Notes: generated by a model from the letters alone, not told the origin. Positions 19,403-28,350 are shown, numbered from the stretch's first letter. The stretch is 64,000 nt of DNA from an uncultured Collinsella sp. (GCA_947001705.1 CAMQHT010000005.1:1-64000); one strand, 5' to 3'. Numbers and translations are program-made.

Positions 19403-19525
19403 GTTGCCCGGTGGGTCTTGGTTATGTTTGCTGCTCTACAGTCCTGGCTCGCACGAAGAGCACATTAAGTGCTCTTCGGCTCGTGCGGAACTCGCGACAA
19501 ACATAACCAAGACCCACCGGGCAAC
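19403..19525. repeat. Giant palindrome H1
   Basis: Perfect 28-bp arms (19403-19430 and 19498-19525) enclose about 67 nt with an inner perfect hairpin CGAAGAGCAC/GTGCTCTTCG (19454-19478). Read on the minus strand, the inner part begins GAGTTCCGCACG (19493-19482) and ends AGGACTGT (19445-19438), the same words as in H2. It lies at the end of the maf/P1 peptidase transcript and may serve as its terminator (CTTTT at about 19535). Confidence 0.85.
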
Positions 19526-19574
19526 CTACCAACCAAAATCTTTTCAGCCCAGGCCCCTGTGTACCGCGCGTCGG

Positions 19575-19770
19575 AGATCTTCAAATTCAGCTTGCTGACA
19601 TAAAGCGGGACATAGCAGAGGACCCCTGGTCCTTAACTTGATACGAGTTCCGCACGCAAAGGAGGCGCCAGTGGCGCCTCCGTCTTGCGCAGGACTGTTC
19701 GAAGTAGCAAGTTAAGGACCAGGGGTCCCCGTTACCCGAGCGTTTCTGCCCTAGTTGAATTTGAAGATCT
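19575..19770. repeat. 15-bp inverted copy of a gene end around H2
   Basis: AGATCTTCAAATTCA at 19575-19589 is the exact inverse complement of 19756-19770, which is the last coding stretch of the glycosyltransferase (ending KIFKFN). The two copies bracket palindrome H2. Confidence 0.65.
19620..19728. repeat. Giant palindrome H2
   Basis: Perfect 21-bp arms (19620-19640, 19708-19728) around an inner perfect hairpin GGAGGCGCC-AGT-GGCGCCTCC (19661-19681). The inner flanks GAGTTCCGCACG (19645-19656) and AGGACTGT (19691-19698) match H1 in the opposite orientation, while the outer arms are unrelated to those of H1. Confidence 0.85.
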
Positions 19771-20782
19771 TTGAGGCAAGGCGGTATAGGCCGAGTGTGG
19801 TTTTGTCTCCGGCACGACCGCGGAGGTTGGTGAAGAAGCCGACCACACCGTAACGTGCACGACGATACATACGCTCGTCATAGGCCTTCAAATCATTCCA
19901 CAGCGTCTTTAGGCGCTCGTCGGCGCAATCTTCCTCGGAAAGCTTGGTGAGCACCGAGCAGATCGCCATCATCATAGTGAAATAACCCATCATGTACGAA
20001 CGCAGACGCGACGACTCGACATCGCTGTACAGGTGGTACGACTCCATCATGATGCGCGTCACACGGAACTGCTGATCGAGACGCTTGACCATCGTGGCCT
20101 CGTTGACACTCTGGCCCTCGCGACCGATAAAGTAGCGATAGAGGTCGATGTCGGCGTAGTACATGGTCTTGCAACGCGGCAGCGGCACGTAGGCGTAGAT
20201 GTTGTCCACATAGAACGTGTGCGGCGGCATGGGAAGGTTGGACTCGCGCAGCACATCCGTGCGATAGCACAGGCTGTGCATGAGCAGATTCTGGTCCAGG
20301 CGGAAATGGCCAATCTGGTCCCAGGTAAAGATCTTTTTTCGAGGCAAGGCAAACTTGTAACCAATGGCCGTATGCGTACCCTCGTAAACCTTCTCGTACA
20401 CGTAGTTCGAGATAAACAGGTCAACGCGCTGGTCGCGCTCTTCAAAGCCGCGCAGAATCGACAGCATGGTCGAAAGGGCAGCGCCGTCAAGCCAGTCGTC
20501 CGAGTCGACAACCTTGTAGTAGGTGCCCTGCGCCTCGCGCAGACCCGAAAGGACGGCAATACCGTGGCCGCCATTCTCCTGGTGCACCGCGCGGATGATT
20601 CCAGGATAACGGGCCTCCCACTCGTCGGCCTTGGCGGCCGTCTCATCCTTGGAGCCGTCGTCCACCACGATAATCTCGATATCGGTGGCATAATTGCTCC
20701 CCTCCAAGATGGAGGTAATGCAATGGTCCATGTCCTTAGCGGCGTTATACGAGGGAATACCGAATGTTATGACTTTATGCAT
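19751..20782 (-). CDS. Family 2 glycosyltransferase
   Basis: 343 residues with a GT-A fold. The N-terminal nucleotide-sugar site is FGIPSYNAAKDMDHCI and IIVVDDGSKDETA, and the metal-binding DxD-like motif is YYKVVDSDDWLDG. It acts on the cytoplasmic face, probably on a cell-surface polysaccharide. It follows glf with an 8-bp overlap (start ATG at 20782, with the glf stop at 20775), so a galactofuranose-containing glycan is a fair inference. No transmembrane segment is evident. Confidence 0.9.
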   Translation of the reverse strand: MHKVITFGIPSYNAAKDMDHCITSILEGSNYATDIEIIVVDDGSKDETAAKADEWEARYPGIIRAVHQENGGHGIAVLSGLREAQGTYYKVVDSDDWLDGAALSTMLSILRGFEERDQRVDLFISNYVYEKVYEGTHTAIGYKFALPRKKIFTWDQIGHFRLDQNLLMHSLCYRTDVLRESNLPMPPHTFYVDNIYAYVPLPRCKTMYYADIDLYRYFIGREGQSVNEATMVKRLDQQFRVTRIMMESYHLYSDVESSRLRSYMMGYFTMMMAICSVLTKLSEEDCADERLKTLWNDLKAYDERMYRRARYGVVGFFTNLRGRAGDKTTLGLYRLASKIFKFN

Positions 20783-21977
20783 GGCAGGCGATAATCTCAT
20801 CCGAAAGATCGAGGGCGGAATTGGTCACGGCATCCATATCGTAGTAACGATACTCGGCCAGACGACCCACCGGGTGGAAGTTTGTCAGGTTCTGGACGCG
20901 CTCAAGATAGCGCTCATAGAGCTCACGGTTCTCGGGCTCAAGAATGGCGTAATACGGCGTCTCGCCCGAGCCGGGCGTATAGGCCTTGGAGTACTCCTTC
21001 ATGATGGTGGTCTTGCCGGGCAGAACCTGACCGGTCATGTTCTTGAACTCGGTAATGCGCGTGTAATCCTCGCTCGTGGTGTAGTTGACGGTACCCACGG
21101 GCTGGAACTGATCCATATCGAGCGTCTCGAACTTCATGTCGAGCGTGCGGTACGGCAGCGCGCCCAGGTCGAGGTTGAACAGCTCATCGAGCGGACCGGT
21201 ATAGACGATCTCGCCGCCGTAGACCTTGCCGTCGACCTTGACGGTTGTCTCGTCGATCTCGAAGAGATCGCGAGCATCCACGTCGCAGAACACATCAATC
21301 AGGTCGTGGTCGAGCATGTGCTCAAACAGCGCCGTGTAGCCATCCTGCGGCATACCCTGGAAGGGGGCCTGCGGGAAGTAGCGGTCATCGTCGCCCACAA
21401 AGACGGGAACGCGGCCGGTGATCGAGGGATCGATCTGGTCGGGCGTCTGGCCCCACTGCTTCATGGTGTAATGCAAAAAGACGTTCTCGTAGACGTAATC
21501 AGCGACCTCGGCCAAGTCGGGGTCGTTCTTCTTACGCAGCTCCATAATAGGCACCTTGACATCCTTGCCAAAGGTCTCCACGAGCTTCTGATACAGCTCC
21601 TCGCCGCGCTCGTCACCAAAGGCGAGCTTGAGACTCGCGTGGTTGAAGGGCACGGGCATAAGGGTGCCGTTGATGTTGGCGAGCACCTTGTGCTGATAAT
21701 CCGTCCACTTGGTAAAGCGCGACAGGAAATTGTGCACGCGCTCGTTAAAGGTGTGATAGATATGCGGACCGTACTCGTGGATCAGGATTCCGGCCTCGTC
21801 AGTGCAGTCATAGGCATTGCCCGCAATGTGGCTACGGCGCTCCAAAACGGCAACACGATAGCCGATGGTCTCGGCAAGACGGCGGGCGCAAACGGCACCG
21901 GCATATCCAGCACCGACGACAATCATGTCGTACGCGCCGGCGTTAAAGCCTTCAGGCAGGCCTGAGGTAATCTGCAT
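20775..21977 (-). CDS. glf: UDP-galactopyranose mutase
   Basis: 400 residues. This FAD enzyme interconverts UDP-galactopyranose and UDP-galactofuranose. The FAD-binding motif is YDMIVVGAGYAGAVCARRLAE, followed by VLERRSHIAGNAYD and the characteristic HEYGPHIYHTFNERVHNF. Conserved arginine segments include YYAILEPENRELYERYL. AAGGAG precedes the ATG. First gene of the glf-glycosyltransferase pair, which supplies and probably uses galactofuranose for surface glycans. Confidence 0.96.
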   Translation of the reverse strand: MQITSGLPEGFNAGAYDMIVVGAGYAGAVCARRLAETIGYRVAVLERRSHIAGNAYDCTDEAGILIHEYGPHIYHTFNERVHNFLSRFTKWTDYQHKVLANINGTLMPVPFNHASLKLAFGDERGEELYQKLVETFGKDVKVPIMELRKKNDPDLAEVADYVYENVFLHYTMKQWGQTPDQIDPSITGRVPVFVGDDDRYFPQAPFQGMPQDGYTALFEHMLDHDLIDVFCDVDARDLFEIDETTVKVDGKVYGGEIVYTGPLDELFNLDLGALPYRTLDMKFETLDMDQFQPVGTVNYTTSEDYTRITEFKNMTGQVLPGKTTIMKEYSKAYTPGSGETPYYAILEPENRELYERYLERVQNLTNFHPVGRLAEYRYYDMDAVTNSALDLSDEIIACHA

Positions 21978-22075
21978 CGATACTCCTTGTCAAAAGCCAC
22001 GGGCTCGTTAGCTGGGCTTTTCTCGAACATTCTTCGAGACATATTTATCAGAGCGATTATAGCGCTAATGCGTCC

Positions 22076-22155
22076 TATAATGAGCTTGCCACACAAGGAA
22101 AGCTCAAGCACCGCGGCGTACATAATTGAAAGGTAAACCCGCTAGCAGCGGGTTT
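22076..22155 (+). promoter_or_regulatory. pta promoter and leader hairpin
   Basis: A consensus -10 TATAAT sits at 22076-22081 without a clear -35. A small hairpin AAACCCGC-TAGCA-GCGGGTTT (22135-22142, 22148-22155) lies in the leader, followed by ATTCG. It could be a weak attenuator or simply an mRNA structure. Confidence 0.45.
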
Positions 22156-22208
22156 ATTCGTGAACAGCCGGGCGCCTGGAGCTTAGCGAAACGCTTGCAA
22201 GGAGTAAC

Positions 22209-23189
22209 ATGAGCGATTTCCTAAACCGTATGAAGTCTGCCGCCAAGGCCGACCTTAAGACCATCGTCCTGCCCGAGGGCGAGGATCCGCGCACCATCGT
22301 CGCGGCCAACAAGATCATCGAGGAAGGCCTGGCCAACATCGTCATCCTGGGCGATCCCAACGAGATCAACGTTCCCGGCGCCACCGTCATCGACCCGCGC
22401 AATGCCGAGAAGCACGAGGAGTACGCACAGAAGTTTGCCGAGCTCCGCGCCAAGAAGGGCGTTACCATCGAGCAGGCTCGCGCCCAGGTGATGGACGCCA
22501 CCTACTTTGGCACCATGATGGTCAAGATGGGCGACGCCGACGGCCTGGTCTCCGGCGCCTGCCACTCCACCGCCGACACCCTGCGCCCCGCGCTGCAGAT
22601 CCTCAAGACCGCCCCGGGCACCAAGCTGGTCTCGGCCTTCTTCGTGATGTGCACCGACACCCCGCAGTTCGGCACCGACGGCACGCTGATCTTCGCCGAC
22701 TGCGGCCTCAACATCAACCCGTCCTCCGACGAGCTCTCCGAGATCGCCATCGCCTCCGCTCACTCCTGGTCCACCTTCATGGGCAACGTTGAGCCGCACG
22801 TGGCCATGCTCTCCTACTCCACCATGGGCTCCGCCGGCGGCGAGGTCGCCAAGAAGGTCCAGGAGGCCGTGAAGTTCTGCAAGGAGAAGGCTCCTGAGCT
22901 CGCCATCGACGGCGACCTGCAGCTCGATGCCGCTATCGTCCCCACCGTCGCCCAGCTCAAGGCTCCCGGCTCCTCCGTTGCCGGCAAGGCCAACGTGCTC
23001 GTGTTCCCCGACCTCGAGGCCGGCAACATCGGCTACAAGCTGGTTCAGCGCTTCGCTGGCGCCGACGCTTACGGCCCCATCCTGCAGGGCATCGCCAAGC
23101 CGGTTAACGACCTTTCGCGCGGCTGCTCTGCCGACGACATCGTGGGTGTCGTAGCCATCACCGCCGTCCAGGCTCAGATGGCTGAGTAG
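22209..23189 (+). CDS. pta: Phosphate acetyltransferase
   Basis: 326 residues, the short single-domain Pta type. Converts acetyl-CoA plus phosphate to acetyl phosphate. Family landmarks are KTIVLPEGEDPRTIVAANKI, the substrate loop VSGACHSTADTLRPALQI and the C-terminal VFPDLEAGNIGYKLVQRF followed by GPILQGIAKPVNDLSRG. AGGAG is 5 nt before the ATG. Codon use is strongly biased (GGC, CTG, AAG), as expected for high expression. It converges on two ackA genes, giving the acetate branch with ATP gain. Confidence 0.97.
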   Translation: MSDFLNRMKSAAKADLKTIVLPEGEDPRTIVAANKIIEEGLANIVILGDPNEINVPGATVIDPRNAEKHEEYAQKFAELRAKKGVTIEQARAQVMDATYFGTMMVKMGDADGLVSGACHSTADTLRPALQILKTAPGTKLVSAFFVMCTDTPQFGTDGTLIFADCGLNINPSSDELSEIAIASAHSWSTFMGNVEPHVAMLSYSTMGSAGGEVAKKVQEAVKFCKEKAPELAIDGDLQLDAAIVPTVAQLKAPGSSVAGKANVLVFPDLEAGNIGYKLVQRFAGADAYGPILQGIAKPVNDLSRGCSADDIVGVVAITAVQAQMAE

Positions 23190-23204
23190 CGGACATAGCC
23201 CCTC

Positions 23205-23331
23205 GGGACCCTACAGGGTAAAGCTCTGAAAACGTCCTCGGACATGTCGGAAGCCCCCGCTGCGCACTACGTGCGGCGGGGGCTTCCTCCGTCCTGCGGA
23301 ATGTTTTCAGAGCTTTACCCTGTAGGGTCCC
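23205..23331. repeat. Giant palindrome H3
   Basis: Perfect 29-bp arms (23205-23233 and 23303-23331) enclose an inner hairpin GGAAGCCCCCGC/GCGGGGGCTTCC. It starts 16 nt after the pta stop. Architecture matches H1 and H2, and the inner flanks share TTCCGCA on the minus strand. The remaining part of the 23190-23537 gap (23332-23470) shows no gene. Confidence 0.85.
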
Positions 23332-23481
23332 TGCCGCCACGTAGCAATCAGAGCATCTGGAGTGGACGGCGGCTTGGCTACGAGCTGGGGCTGAGGATCT
23401 GAATGGATGGGTGTCGTTGCTGGGAGCGCAGGCGTTACTGGTGATGATCACTTTGGGACTGGAATTTCCGCCTGCTAGCAA

Positions 23482-23515
23482 AAAGGCCTCCTGAGCTGCT
23501 GCTCAGGAGGCCTTT
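23482..23515. terminator. Bidirectional terminator between pta and ackA
   Basis: Perfect 15-bp arms AAAGGCCTCCTGAGC / GCTCAGGAGGCCTTT with a 4-nt loop; T-rich in both directions. Confidence 0.9.
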
Positions 23516-23537
23516 CGTTCAATCGCAAGCGAACGCA

Positions 23538-24716
23538 CTAGTTATTCGCGGTCAGACGCTCGACGTCGTGGGCGATCATGTATTCCTCGTCGGTGGGGAT
23601 GACCATGACCGTGACGGCGGAACCAGCGGCGCTGATGACCTGCGGGCCGTTGCCCACGGCCTCGCGGTTCTTGTTGTTGTCGATGCGTACGCCCAGCCAC
23701 TCAAAGCAGTCGCAGAAGGCCTTGCGGATCGACCAGTCGTTCTCGCCGATGCCGGCGGTAAAGGTGATGGTGTCCACGCCCGCCATGGAAGCGATCATGG
23801 AGCCGGCCTGCTGCATGGCCTTGTAGGCGAACATATCGAAGGCGAGCAGGCAGCGCTCGTCGCCCTCGGAGGCGCGTGTACGGATGTCGCGGGCGTCGTT
23901 GGAGATGCCCGAGATGGCAAGCAGACCAGACTGCTTGTTCATCATGTCATCAACTTCCTGATAGCTGTAGCCTCCCTCGCGCTGGAGGTAGCACACGGTG
24001 GCCGGGTCAATGGAACCACAGCGAGTGCCCATCATCAGGCCGTCGAGCGGCGTGAGGCCCATCGTGGTGTCGCGGCACACGCCGTCCTCGATAGCAGCGA
24101 GCGAAGCACCGTTACCCAAATGGCACGAAAGCAGACGGTGGCAGCGCGAGCCCAGGATCTCCTTGGCCATCATCCACTCGTAACGATGGCTCGTTCCGTG
24201 GGCGCCATATTTGCGCACATGATACTTGTCGCACACGTCCTTGGGCAGGGCGTAAGTGTAGGCAACCTCGGGCATGGTCATGTGGAACGAGGTGTCGAAG
24301 ACCGCCACGTTGGGCAGCTCCGGATACTTCTCACGGCAATACTCAATCGCTGCGGCCTCGCCGTAGTTGTGCAGCGGAGCAAGCGGTGCCACCTCAAGAA
24401 TCTTGGCCATAACCTCGTCGTCGACAACTGCGGAATCATCGAAGTGCCAGCCGCCCTGAACGATACGATGCCCAATGCCATCGATCGTAAAGTCGGTCTT
24501 CTCGAGCTCCTCGAGCACGCAAGCGATAGCAGAGCGATGATCGGGGAAGGGAACCTCCTCGGTCTGCTTGGCGCCACCGTTCTCGGAATGACCAAAGATA
24601 CCCATGTCCGAGCCGATACGCTCGCAGTTGCCCTTGGCGAAAACCTCGCGGGTATCGGTATCCAGAAGCTGATATTTAAGGCTTGAGCTGCCGGCGTTGA
24701 CAACAAGTACGTTCAT
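23538..24716 (-). CDS. ackA: Acetate kinase, paralog 1
   Basis: 392 residues. Transfers phosphate between acetyl phosphate and ADP. ASKHA-fold landmarks are MNVLVVNAGSSSLKYQLLD, GIGHRIVQGGWHF, VFDTSFHMTMPE, KYGAHGTSHRY, DTTMGLTPLDGLMMGTR and FTAGIGENDW. It is clearly homologous to the next gene but differs in a large share of residues, so it is an old duplication. For example, the loop after CERI and the last 40 residues differ. The two genes are separated by a terminator and probably regulated independently. Acetate kinase is the likeliest role, but another short acid such as propionate is possible. Confidence 0.94.
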   Translation of the reverse strand: MNVLVVNAGSSSLKYQLLDTDTREVFAKGNCERIGSDMGIFGHSENGGAKQTEEVPFPDHRSAIACVLEELEKTDFTIDGIGHRIVQGGWHFDDSAVVDDEVMAKILEVAPLAPLHNYGEAAAIEYCREKYPELPNVAVFDTSFHMTMPEVAYTYALPKDVCDKYHVRKYGAHGTSHRYEWMMAKEILGSRCHRLLSCHLGNGASLAAIEDGVCRDTTMGLTPLDGLMMGTRCGSIDPATVCYLQREGGYSYQEVDDMMNKQSGLLAISGISNDARDIRTRASEGDERCLLAFDMFAYKAMQQAGSMIASMAGVDTITFTAGIGENDWSIRKAFCDCFEWLGVRIDNNKNREAVGNGPQVISAAGSAVTVMVIPTDEEYMIAHDVERLTANN

Positions 24717-24833
24717 GAGACTCCTTTGCAGTGCAATACGGTCGACGCAGACCTCTTAAGGCGACCGCATTTTAATAAGAAGTTATCACATCTTAATAAA
24801 TAGCTATCAGGCATATCGCCCAACGAGCGCAAA

Positions 24834-24870
24834 AGAGGGGCTGAACGGCACTTGGTCGTCCAGCCCCTCC
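24834..24870 (-). terminator. Intrinsic terminator of ackA paralog 2
   Basis: On the minus strand GAGGGGCTG...CAGCCCCTC followed by TTTTGC, 10 nt after the stop at 24881. Confidence 0.85.
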
Positions 24871-24880
24871 CCTCTTGCAA

Positions 24881-26059
24881 TTACTTGCCGTTGACGATGC
24901 GCTCGACGTCGGAAGCGATCATGAACTCCTCGTCCGTGGGAATGACGAAAATCTTGACCTTGGAATCCTTGGCAGACAGGCACCAAGCGCCGTCACCACG
25001 CAGGGCGTTGCGCGCATGATCCATCTTGACGCCCATAAAGGCCAGACGGTCGGCAACGCCGGCGCGAACAGCCGGAGCGTGCTCGCCGATGCCGGCGGTA
25101 AAGACCAGGGTGTCCATGCCGCACATGGAAGTGGCCATCTCGGCAGCCTTGGCGGCAATCTTGTAGACGAACATATCGAAGGCGAGCTGAGCCTCGGGGT
25201 CACCGGCAGCGGCGAGCTCCTCGACGTTGCGGCAGTCGTTGGTCTTGCCGCCGGTCACAGCCAAAAGGCCGGACTTCTTGTTCATCATCTCATCGACCTC
25301 GTCGAAGGTGTAGCCGCCTTCGCGCTGCAGGTAGCACACGGTAGCCGGGTCGATGGAGCCGCAGCGGGTGCCCATCATGACGCCGTCGAGCGGCGTCAAG
25401 CCCATGGTGGTGTCCATGCACTTGCCGTCCTCGATGGCGCACAGGGAAGCGCCGGAGCCGATATGGCACACGACGACCTTGCGAGCCTCGCCGTTGGTCA
25501 TCTCGGCGACCTTCTTGGAGATGTAACGGTAGCTGGTGCCGTGGGCGCCGTACTTACGGATGTGCAGCTTGTCGCAGACGTCCTTGGGCAGGGCGTAAGT
25601 CTTGGCGACCTCGGGCATGTTGAAGTGGAAAGCGGTGTCGTAGACCGTGACGTTGGGCAGGTCGGGATACTGCTCCAGGCAGTACTCGATAACGTTGGCC
25701 TCGGGGTTGTTGTGCAGCGGTGCCAGCGGAGCGACCTCGCGGATCTTGGCGAGGACGTCCTCGTCGACGAGGGAGGAATCGCCGAAGTACCAGCCACCCT
25801 GAACGATACGGTGACCAATGCCCTCGATCTTGACGCTGTTGGCCTCGAGGTCCTTCAGAACGACCTCGATGGCGACCTTGTGGTCGGGGAACTCGATGTT
25901 CTCGGTCACCTTCTTGGAACCGTTGGCAGCGTGGGTGAAGGTACCGCCGGTAAAGCAGACGCGCTCGCAGGAGCCCTTTGCGGACACCTTGTGGGACTTG
26001 GTATCGATGACCTGATACTTAAGGGTCGAAGATCCTGCGTTGACGACCAGAACGTTCAT
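24881..26059 (-). CDS. ackA: Acetate kinase, paralog 2
   Basis: 392 residues with the same landmarks: MNVLVVNAGSSTLKYQVID, GIGHRIVQGGWYF, VYDTAFHFNMPE, KYGAHGTSYRY, DTTMGLTPLDGVMMGTR, FTAGIGEHAPAVR. GGGAG is upstream of the ATG at 26059; a longer frame adds 10 residues without a site. Codon bias is stronger than in paralog 1, so this is probably the main, highly expressed enzyme. Together with pta it gives one ATP per acetyl-CoA. Confidence 0.95.
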   Translation of the reverse strand: MNVLVVNAGSSTLKYQVIDTKSHKVSAKGSCERVCFTGGTFTHAANGSKKVTENIEFPDHKVAIEVVLKDLEANSVKIEGIGHRIVQGGWYFGDSSLVDEDVLAKIREVAPLAPLHNNPEANVIEYCLEQYPDLPNVTVYDTAFHFNMPEVAKTYALPKDVCDKLHIRKYGAHGTSYRYISKKVAEMTNGEARKVVVCHIGSGASLCAIEDGKCMDTTMGLTPLDGVMMGTRCGSIDPATVCYLQREGGYTFDEVDEMMNKKSGLLAVTGGKTNDCRNVEELAAAGDPEAQLAFDMFVYKIAAKAAEMATSMCGMDTLVFTAGIGEHAPAVRAGVADRLAFMGVKMDHARNALRGDGAWCLSAKDSKVKIFVIPTDEEFMIASDVERIVNGK

Positions 26060-26112
26060 GTGTCTCCCTACTAACAGGCGGTGTGGCACCGCCAGGTTAC
26101 ATACGCTTCAAT

Positions 26113-26146
26113 AATAAACCCAAACGCCCTCGCGCTCGGGTTTATT
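26113..26146 (-). terminator. Intrinsic terminator of the MFS gene
   Basis: Perfect arms AATAAACCC / GGGTTTATT (26113-26121, 26138-26146), between the MFS stop at 26180 and ackA paralog 2. A-T rich ends suit both directions. Confidence 0.7.
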
Positions 26147-26179
26147 GCGTTGATATATAAGTTATCGGTGCCTAAATAC

Positions 26180-27340
26180 TCATGGCCTTTGACTTGTAAG
26201 ACGAAATAGCGCGGGGATATACACCAGGGAAGAAATCCCGAGCGCAACAAGCAATACGACTCGAATGCCCGCAACGCTACTCAGCACAGAGTTGAGCAGA
26301 TAGAAAAGAACAGCACCCACCGCCACCATCTGGCTTTGAACCGAAATCAGTGAACAGCGCATCGATGAATCGACAGCATTTTGAAAAATTGAGTATTTAA
26401 TTGGAGCAAATAACGAGTAGGCGACCGTCTGCAACACATAGAACACGGGCAGCAAATAGACCGGAGTAAAGGGAATCAAAAATAGAGCAGTCAGGGAAAG
26501 GCGCACGATGCCGCAAATACGCGCAAAACGGCCCTTGTCGACATGAGCAATCACACTGGGCACAATAAGCCCCATGGAGGCCGAGGCAAGGAGCTGGACC
26601 GCAATGATTACACCCGAAGCGACGGCATTCATTCCGCGACCCGCAAGCAACAGTGAGAAAAAGTCTTCCAGGGCGACAAAAGCAAATGCTTGAGAACAGT
26701 CCATGATGAACGCTGACCGAAGAATGCCATTACCCGCAATAGCAGCACCGATCATCTTCGGGCTAATTCCATACTCAGGTGTCACCGCGGTGCCCTCTCT
26801 TCTCACCTCAGGAATACAGACAACGACAACCAATGTCAGCACCATTGCGATGATATCGACCGAAAGCCCAATGAGATACGCGCCAGCGGACGAAATGAAA
26901 CCGCCCACACAAGCGGAGAGGGCATAAGACACATAGAAGATGAATCGCTCAACGACATTAAGTCTTACGAGCTGGTCCTGAGAGACGCTGTCAATGTAAA
27001 TCGCTTCTATGGATCCGCTCATACATGCAACGGCAAAACCTTTGAGAGCAAACGCGCCGATTAAAAGCAGAGGAGAACGGACGAGAAGCAGGGCGACATA
27101 GTATCCAAGCATCCCCACGACGCCAACGAGACCACTTGTCTTTCGTCCAAACCTATCGGCAATATAGCCAGTGGGAACTTCAAGGATGAACTTGCTCACT
27201 TGATATGCAATCATCATGCTAGAAATCGCCACCATCGAGAATCCGACGAATTCAAGGTAAACCGTCAGAAAATACAAAATGGTGCTGAAGTTCGACAGAA
27301 AAACAAACGTCATATAAAGCAAAATCGTACGATCGTTCAT
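26180..27340 (-). CDS. MFS transporter
   Basis: 386 residues and about 12 hydrophobic segments. The loop 2-3 signature GYIADRFGRKTSGLVG is a typical major-facilitator motif A. The substrate is not apparent; drug or small-metabolite export is the usual role for this size. The start at 27340 (MNDRTILLYM) has a GGAG. Base composition is lower in GC than the neighbours, as for the LysR gene upstream, suggesting the pair was acquired together. The LysR regulator 119 nt upstream on the same strand is the obvious candidate controller. Confidence 0.87.
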   Translation of the reverse strand: MNDRTILLYMTFVFLSNFSTILYFLTVYLEFVGFSMVAISSMMIAYQVSKFILEVPTGYIADRFGRKTSGLVGVVGMLGYYVALLLVRSPLLLIGAFALKGFAVACMSGSIEAIYIDSVSQDQLVRLNVVERFIFYVSYALSACVGGFISSAGAYLIGLSVDIIAMVLTLVVVVCIPEVRREGTAVTPEYGISPKMIGAAIAGNGILRSAFIMDCSQAFAFVALEDFFSLLLAGRGMNAVASGVIIAVQLLASASMGLIVPSVIAHVDKGRFARICGIVRLSLTALFLIPFTPVYLLPVFYVLQTVAYSLFAPIKYSIFQNAVDSSMRCSLISVQSQMVAVGAVLFYLLNSVLSSVAGIRVVLLVALGISSLVYIPALFRLTSQRP

Positions 27341-27459
27341 GCTCCGCCCTCCAAGAGCCAATAACCCAAACCGAAATCTTGGAAAAGCATGAGGGCAGAG
27401 CCGTCAGTCATGTGTTACAAGGCGTCAACATTCACTTGACGCCACGAGGCCAAATGACC

Positions 27460-28350
27460 TCACGAAGCAAGGTGACGCAATAGGTGAAGAAATACCGTCT
27501 GGTGTCGATCGGTCCAGACATTTTGTCGATAGCAAAAGTAGATGGGCAAGGCTACGTCATGCGAGCCTTCAATGGAGCACTCGCTCACTTCCAGTCCATC
27601 TGATGCGAGAGAAGAGCCAGAAAAACTCAATATCAATCCCCCGGCCTGAAGAAACTCAGCCTGTGCCCTGTTTCCGTATTCGACATCGCGAAAGCGGAAA
27701 TAAACCAGCTGAGCTTCGGGGCATTGATTGATTGCATTGAGACAGGGCGACAAATTAATGGGAACAGCTAACCTGCCGCCCAGTAACTCACGAACGGTCA
27801 TAGCGCCCACAGATTGATGACCCGCTGGGCAAGAAAGAACCTTGAGCTCCTTTTCACCCAAGTATTTCGAAGAAAGGACACTGTCCCTTGGCTCCTCAAA
27901 TGAGATGGCCGCATCCGAAATGCCAAGCACAAGTGATTCAAAGCATGTGGCCGTTGGCTGATGCCAAACATCAAGGTGAATCTGGGGGTGCGAGCTTTCA
28001 AACGAGTCGTACCAGTTTTCGACAAAAAGACGCCCCCGCCCGTGAAGACAGGGGGCGTAAAGACGGAAGTGGCCGTCGGGCGAAACGCCACCGTTCCCCG
28101 ATTGAGCGTACTTTTTGAGATCGTCGACTTGTGCCAGGATCACGCGTGCACGACGCGCAAATTCTCTGCCCGCCGGAGACAAAACAGCCTCCCCCGCCGA
28201 TCGGTCGAGCAAAACAATCTGATACTCAGATTCCAACTTTTTGATTGCCGACGAAACGGCCTGTGGGCTCACGTGAACGGCGCGAGCCGCTTTGCGCACG
28301 CCGCCGTAGTTCGCTACCGCTTGAAGGTATTCGAGTTGAGAAAGCTGCAT
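27460..28350 (-). CDS. LysR family transcriptional regulator
   Basis: 296 residues. The N-terminal winged helix-turn-helix is classic: LEYLQAVANYGGVRKAARAV, HVSPQAVSSAIKKLESE. The C-terminal effector domain is weakly conserved. GGAG precedes the ATG. Placed just upstream of the MFS gene on the same strand, it probably controls it. LysR proteins usually need a small ligand, unknown here. The region's lower GC than the flanking xse genes hints at transfer. Confidence 0.9.
   Translation of the reverse strand: MQLSQLEYLQAVANYGGVRKAARAVHVSPQAVSSAIKKLESEYQIVLLDRSAGEAVLSPAGREFARRARVILAQVDDLKKYAQSGNGGVSPDGHFRLYAPCLHGRGRLFVENWYDSFESSHPQIHLDVWHQPTATCFESLVLGISDAAISFEEPRDSVLSSKYLGEKELKVLSCPAGHQSVGAMTVRELLGGRLAVPINLSPCLNAINQCPEAQLVYFRFRDVEYGNRAQAEFLQAGGLILSFSGSSLASDGLEVSECSIEGSHDVALPIYFCYRQNVWTDRHQTVFLHLLRHLAS

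Noticed and set aside
19400..19740. CRISPR array
   Set aside because: The repeats are inverted pairs with one copy each, not evenly spaced direct repeats, and no cas gene is present.
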